Position numbers and translations under genes: made by a program. The notes under the pieces are model-generated. The model made no database searches and was not told the DNA's origin. It was given only the letters and a program-made list of their open reading frames with translations. This document shows positions 62,901 through 64,000 of a stretch of DNA of 64,000 bases, in pieces (the stretch's first letter is position 1; every line of letters starts with the position of its first letter). This stretch comes from Dyadobacter fermentans (GTDB lineage: Bacteria > Bacteroidota > Bacteroidia > Cytophagales > Spirosomataceae), in assembly GCF_019924045.1 (NCBI RefSeq), contig NZ_JAHXBN010000001.1:248001-312000 (forward strand), read 5' to 3'.

Positions 62901-63156
62901 TGTGCGGGAAGTTTCGCTTGGTTATGATTTCAAAGGCCTGCCAGGTTTCCTGAGTGCTGCGCGGCTGTCGGTCGTTGCGCGCAACCTTTTCTTTCTGTAC
63001 CGCGGCAATGCGATCCTCGATATTCCGGGCATAGGTAAGCGGAAAATGGATTTCGATCCTGAAATGAGCCTCGGTAACAGCAATTATCAGGGTATCGAAT
63101 ACTTCAATTTGCCATCGACCCGGAACATCGGATTGAACCTCAAACTATCATTCTAA
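59965..63156 (+). CDS. susC: SusC/RagA-family TonB-linked outer membrane protein
   Basis: 1063 residues from the ATG at 59965; the signal is preceded by a long basic segment, with the hydrophobic core ILSLMLCVLCLAAHF. A CarboxypepD_reg-like domain (about 53-135, KKITGKVIDQQGAPVPGASI) precedes the plug (LQEVVVTALGIERAAKTLTY; IVLRGNRSIQGSNNALIVVD; INVLKGAAGAALYGSRAANG), which is the SusC/RagA signature, then the barrel and a final strand NIGLNLKLSF. Imports oligosaccharides (or peptides) with SusD. Next gene starts 12 bases downstream. Confidence 0.97.
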   Translation: MKKSLKFPESFPSEIPLLRFRLRNRLRILSLMLCVLCLAAHFNQTYAQQSKKITGKVIDQQGAPVPGASIVVKHSTSGAIADKDGSFEIAVPESAANAAVIVISYIGMKTQEVPVGNQSALGEITLLDDAMGLQEVVVTALGIERAAKTLTYATQKIGGDQVNEIRDANFTNTLSGKIAGLTITPSANGPGGATRIVLRGNRSIQGSNNALIVVDGVAIDNSTPAGQVRYDAGGHSGSDGASSINPDDIESINVLKGAAGAALYGSRAANGVIMITTKKGKSGKINVNVNSGITFDKALVTPSLQNTYSQGSGGTYSTLTNGSWGARITGQSVQDWAGNTVSLKAYPDNISDFFKTAISTNNSVGVSGGSEKVQSYFSYANNYINGIVPHNRLSRNTFNARLSYDITSRLSADVKVTYMLQNIFNKPGVGGDGMVVANAYRMPRSVDPETLKSYKKVDVTGVETPTFWTSPDAVYMNPYWTINNTHRDENRSRVTGLFVLRYKLTDWLNIQGRVSSDSYNDFITQKYANNTVNYARQPGGFYSEGNDYIAERNADLLLTGTNNIAPDLKVTYNLGGSILNRSMRHRINAADGLGFANKYDLSYATTLKTETATAKRQLQSVYGTVQFGYRDYLFLDLTARNDWSSTLPSPYSYFYPSVGLSAVISEMVKLPQWVNLGKVRGSFTKVGNDADPYLLGQTYTYIRGGFGGYIASSSTKAIADLKPELTQSIEFGTEWRFYNNRLGVDLTYYKTNSKNQLIRVASPASSGYSTLNVNAGNIQNKGFEVVLSVKPVVAKDFTWNMGLNCALNKSKVVALYDGVSQLYLGSSTSVRTATPLIKEGGSFGDLYGYKWKTLNGKYVVSDKGVPVKSDAIENLGNYNPKFSAGFSNNFNYKNWALSVLVDGKFGGVITSGTAAQMAYNGTGIDTEKFRDAGSWVIEGVTAEGAPNTKAINAEAFWQTVAQGDYSWGEFFTYHATNVRVREVSLGYDFKGLPGFLSAARLSVVARNLFFLYRGNAILDIPGIGKRKMDFDPEMSLGNSNYQGIEYFNLPSTRNIGLNLKLSF

Positions 63157-63168
63157 AAAGAGCTCATT

Positions 63169-64000
63169 ATGTTGACGAGGATAAAAAATACAAGTTGGGT
63201 ACTGACGAAAATGCTGCCGGTGGTCATTGTAGCGGCCATTCTGGCGAGCTGTACCGATAATTTCGATTCGCTGAATACCGACGCGACCAAGATTAGCAGC
63301 GTCGGAAGCAAGGAATATCCGTTCATGTTTGCCTATGCGTTGATGACACCCACGCTCAGTCCCGACAATTTCGAGGTCGGAGAGGGGACGATTGCGTCGG
63401 TGTATTCCCAGTTTTTGTCGCAGGCTGCGCACTCTTTCCCAACCGACCGCTATGTGATCCGGCAGGACTGGATGCCTGCCTGCTGGAATCCGGTATATAC
63501 TGCCGCGGCGCCGCAGCTGAAAACCATCATGGCCGGTACAGAAACGCAAAGTGCCGAGAATGCATTAGCGAATATCTGGTGGGTTTGGATGTTCCACCGC
63601 ATTACCGATTACTTCGGCCCGATTCCGTATTCCGATGCAGCGTCGGGTAAGCGTTATGTTTCCTATACGCCTCAAGACTCCATTTATTACGATTTTTTCA
63701 AACGGCTCGATGCGGCCTCGACGGTTCTTAAATCGCGTTCCGGCGATAAACCGTTTGGTACTTACGACCTGGTTTACAACAAGAACGCGGCACCCGCTGC
63801 GGCCTGGATGAAGTTTGCGAACACCCTACGCCTGCGCCTTGCATTGCGGATATCGAAAGTGAACCCGGAAATGGCGAAGCAGCAAGCCGAAGCAGCCGTG
63901 GCGGCAGGCGTGATCACCGACATTGCCGACGATGCCTACATGCCGAAATCGACTACGACCTATGCCGAATATAACGGATTGGCCGTGACGGCGGGCTGGG
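63169..64000 (+). CDS. susD: SusD/RagB-family lipoprotein, N-terminal part (runs off the window)
   Basis: Open from the ATG at 63169 to the window end (277 residues), no stop. Signal peptide with lipobox LASCTDN (about residue 28). DNFDSLNTDATKIS after the Cys, YSQFLSQAAHSF, NIWWVWMFHRITDYFGPIPY and SYTPQDSIYYDFFKRLDAAS are typical of the SusD-like nutrient-binding family (the SusD-like-2 branch). The surface partner of the upstream SusC. Any downstream glycosidases that would name the substrate lie outside the window. Confidence 0.95.
   Translation, partial: MLTRIKNTSWVLTKMLPVVIVAAILASCTDNFDSLNTDATKISSVGSKEYPFMFAYALMTPTLSPDNFEVGEGTIASVYSQFLSQAAHSFPTDRYVIRQDWMPACWNPVYTAAAPQLKTIMAGTETQSAENALANIWWVWMFHRITDYFGPIPYSDAASGKRYVSYTPQDSIYYDFFKRLDAASTVLKSRSGDKPFGTYDLVYNKNAAPAAAWMKFANTLRLRLALRISKVNPEMAKQQAEAAVAAGVITDIADDAYMPKSTTTYAEYNGLAVTAGW

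Noticed and set aside
59025..64000. Substrate prediction for the SusC/SusD locus
   Set aside because: No glycosidase or transporter belonging to it lies inside the window, so any named substrate would be a guess.

Overview
This window reads as chromosomal DNA of a Bacteroidota bacterium of the order Cytophagales, most like Dyadobacter or a close relative (inferred from gene content). Pointers are a SusC/SusD pair, a DUF5686 outer-membrane protein, an exosortase N system, a fused MoaC/MoaB protein, PVC-type cytochrome/HEAT proteins, a CRTAC1-type FG-GAP lipoprotein, and promoters of the Bacteroidota type (-7 box TAnnTTTG). Genes are densely packed on both strands. I saw no rRNA, tRNA, CRISPR array, transposase or prophage.

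Layout. 0-2.8 kb: Ku and a stand-alone LigD polymerase domain (end joining), a gene-poor stretch with degenerate repeats, and two tiny ORFs. 3-13.7 kb: a Bcr/CflA-type exporter, an SF1 Upf1-like helicase, a DUF5686 protein, a C-terminally shortened DUF1016/PD-(D/E)XK protein, an NAD(P)-binding protein and a YdiJ-like FAD/Fe-S dehydrogenase. 14-24 kb: an FG-GAP/ASPIC lipoprotein, an atypical SDR, purH, a membrane-anchored putative metallopeptidase, a vSGLT-like sodium/sugar symporter, a cyclophilin and a lytic transglycosylase. 24.4-28.4 kb: the molybdenum cofactor operon moeA-moaD-moaE-moaCB-moaA. 28.5-35.8 kb: a GT87-type membrane protein, a secreted esterase, and exosortase N with its adjacent VIT-domain protein that carries a PEP-CTERM-like tail. 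35.9-43.4 kb: two paralogous propeller/HEAT proteins, only one with a cytochrome c domain, flanking two tiny genes, then a Tat-exported sugar-isomerase-like protein. 43.5-50.1 kb: CBM48 protein, TonB receptor, DoxX, aldo/keto reductase, M23-like peptidase and a class V aminotransferase. 50.3-52.2 kb: a UPF0323-like lipoprotein with a glutathionylspermidine-synthase-like ATP-grasp enzyme. 52.9-58.8 kb: a putative glycan locus with a processive GT2 synthase fused to a hydrolase-like domain, a lipoprotein glycosidase, and a tandem GH26-like protein. 59.0-64.0 kb: an FCD/GntR regulator followed by susC and the start of susD.

The most interesting points are the exosortase N pair; the glycan synthase locus in which active-looking and catalytically degenerate glycosidase domains sit side by side; a TTGTnnACAw word found both before the GntR regulator and in the susC promoter, suggesting an autoregulated operator; the UPF0323/ATP-grasp pair of unknown substrate; the cytochrome-less paralogue; and a set of intergenic palindromic clusters that share one architecture but not one sequence. 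All functional calls are from motif reading; no database search was run.
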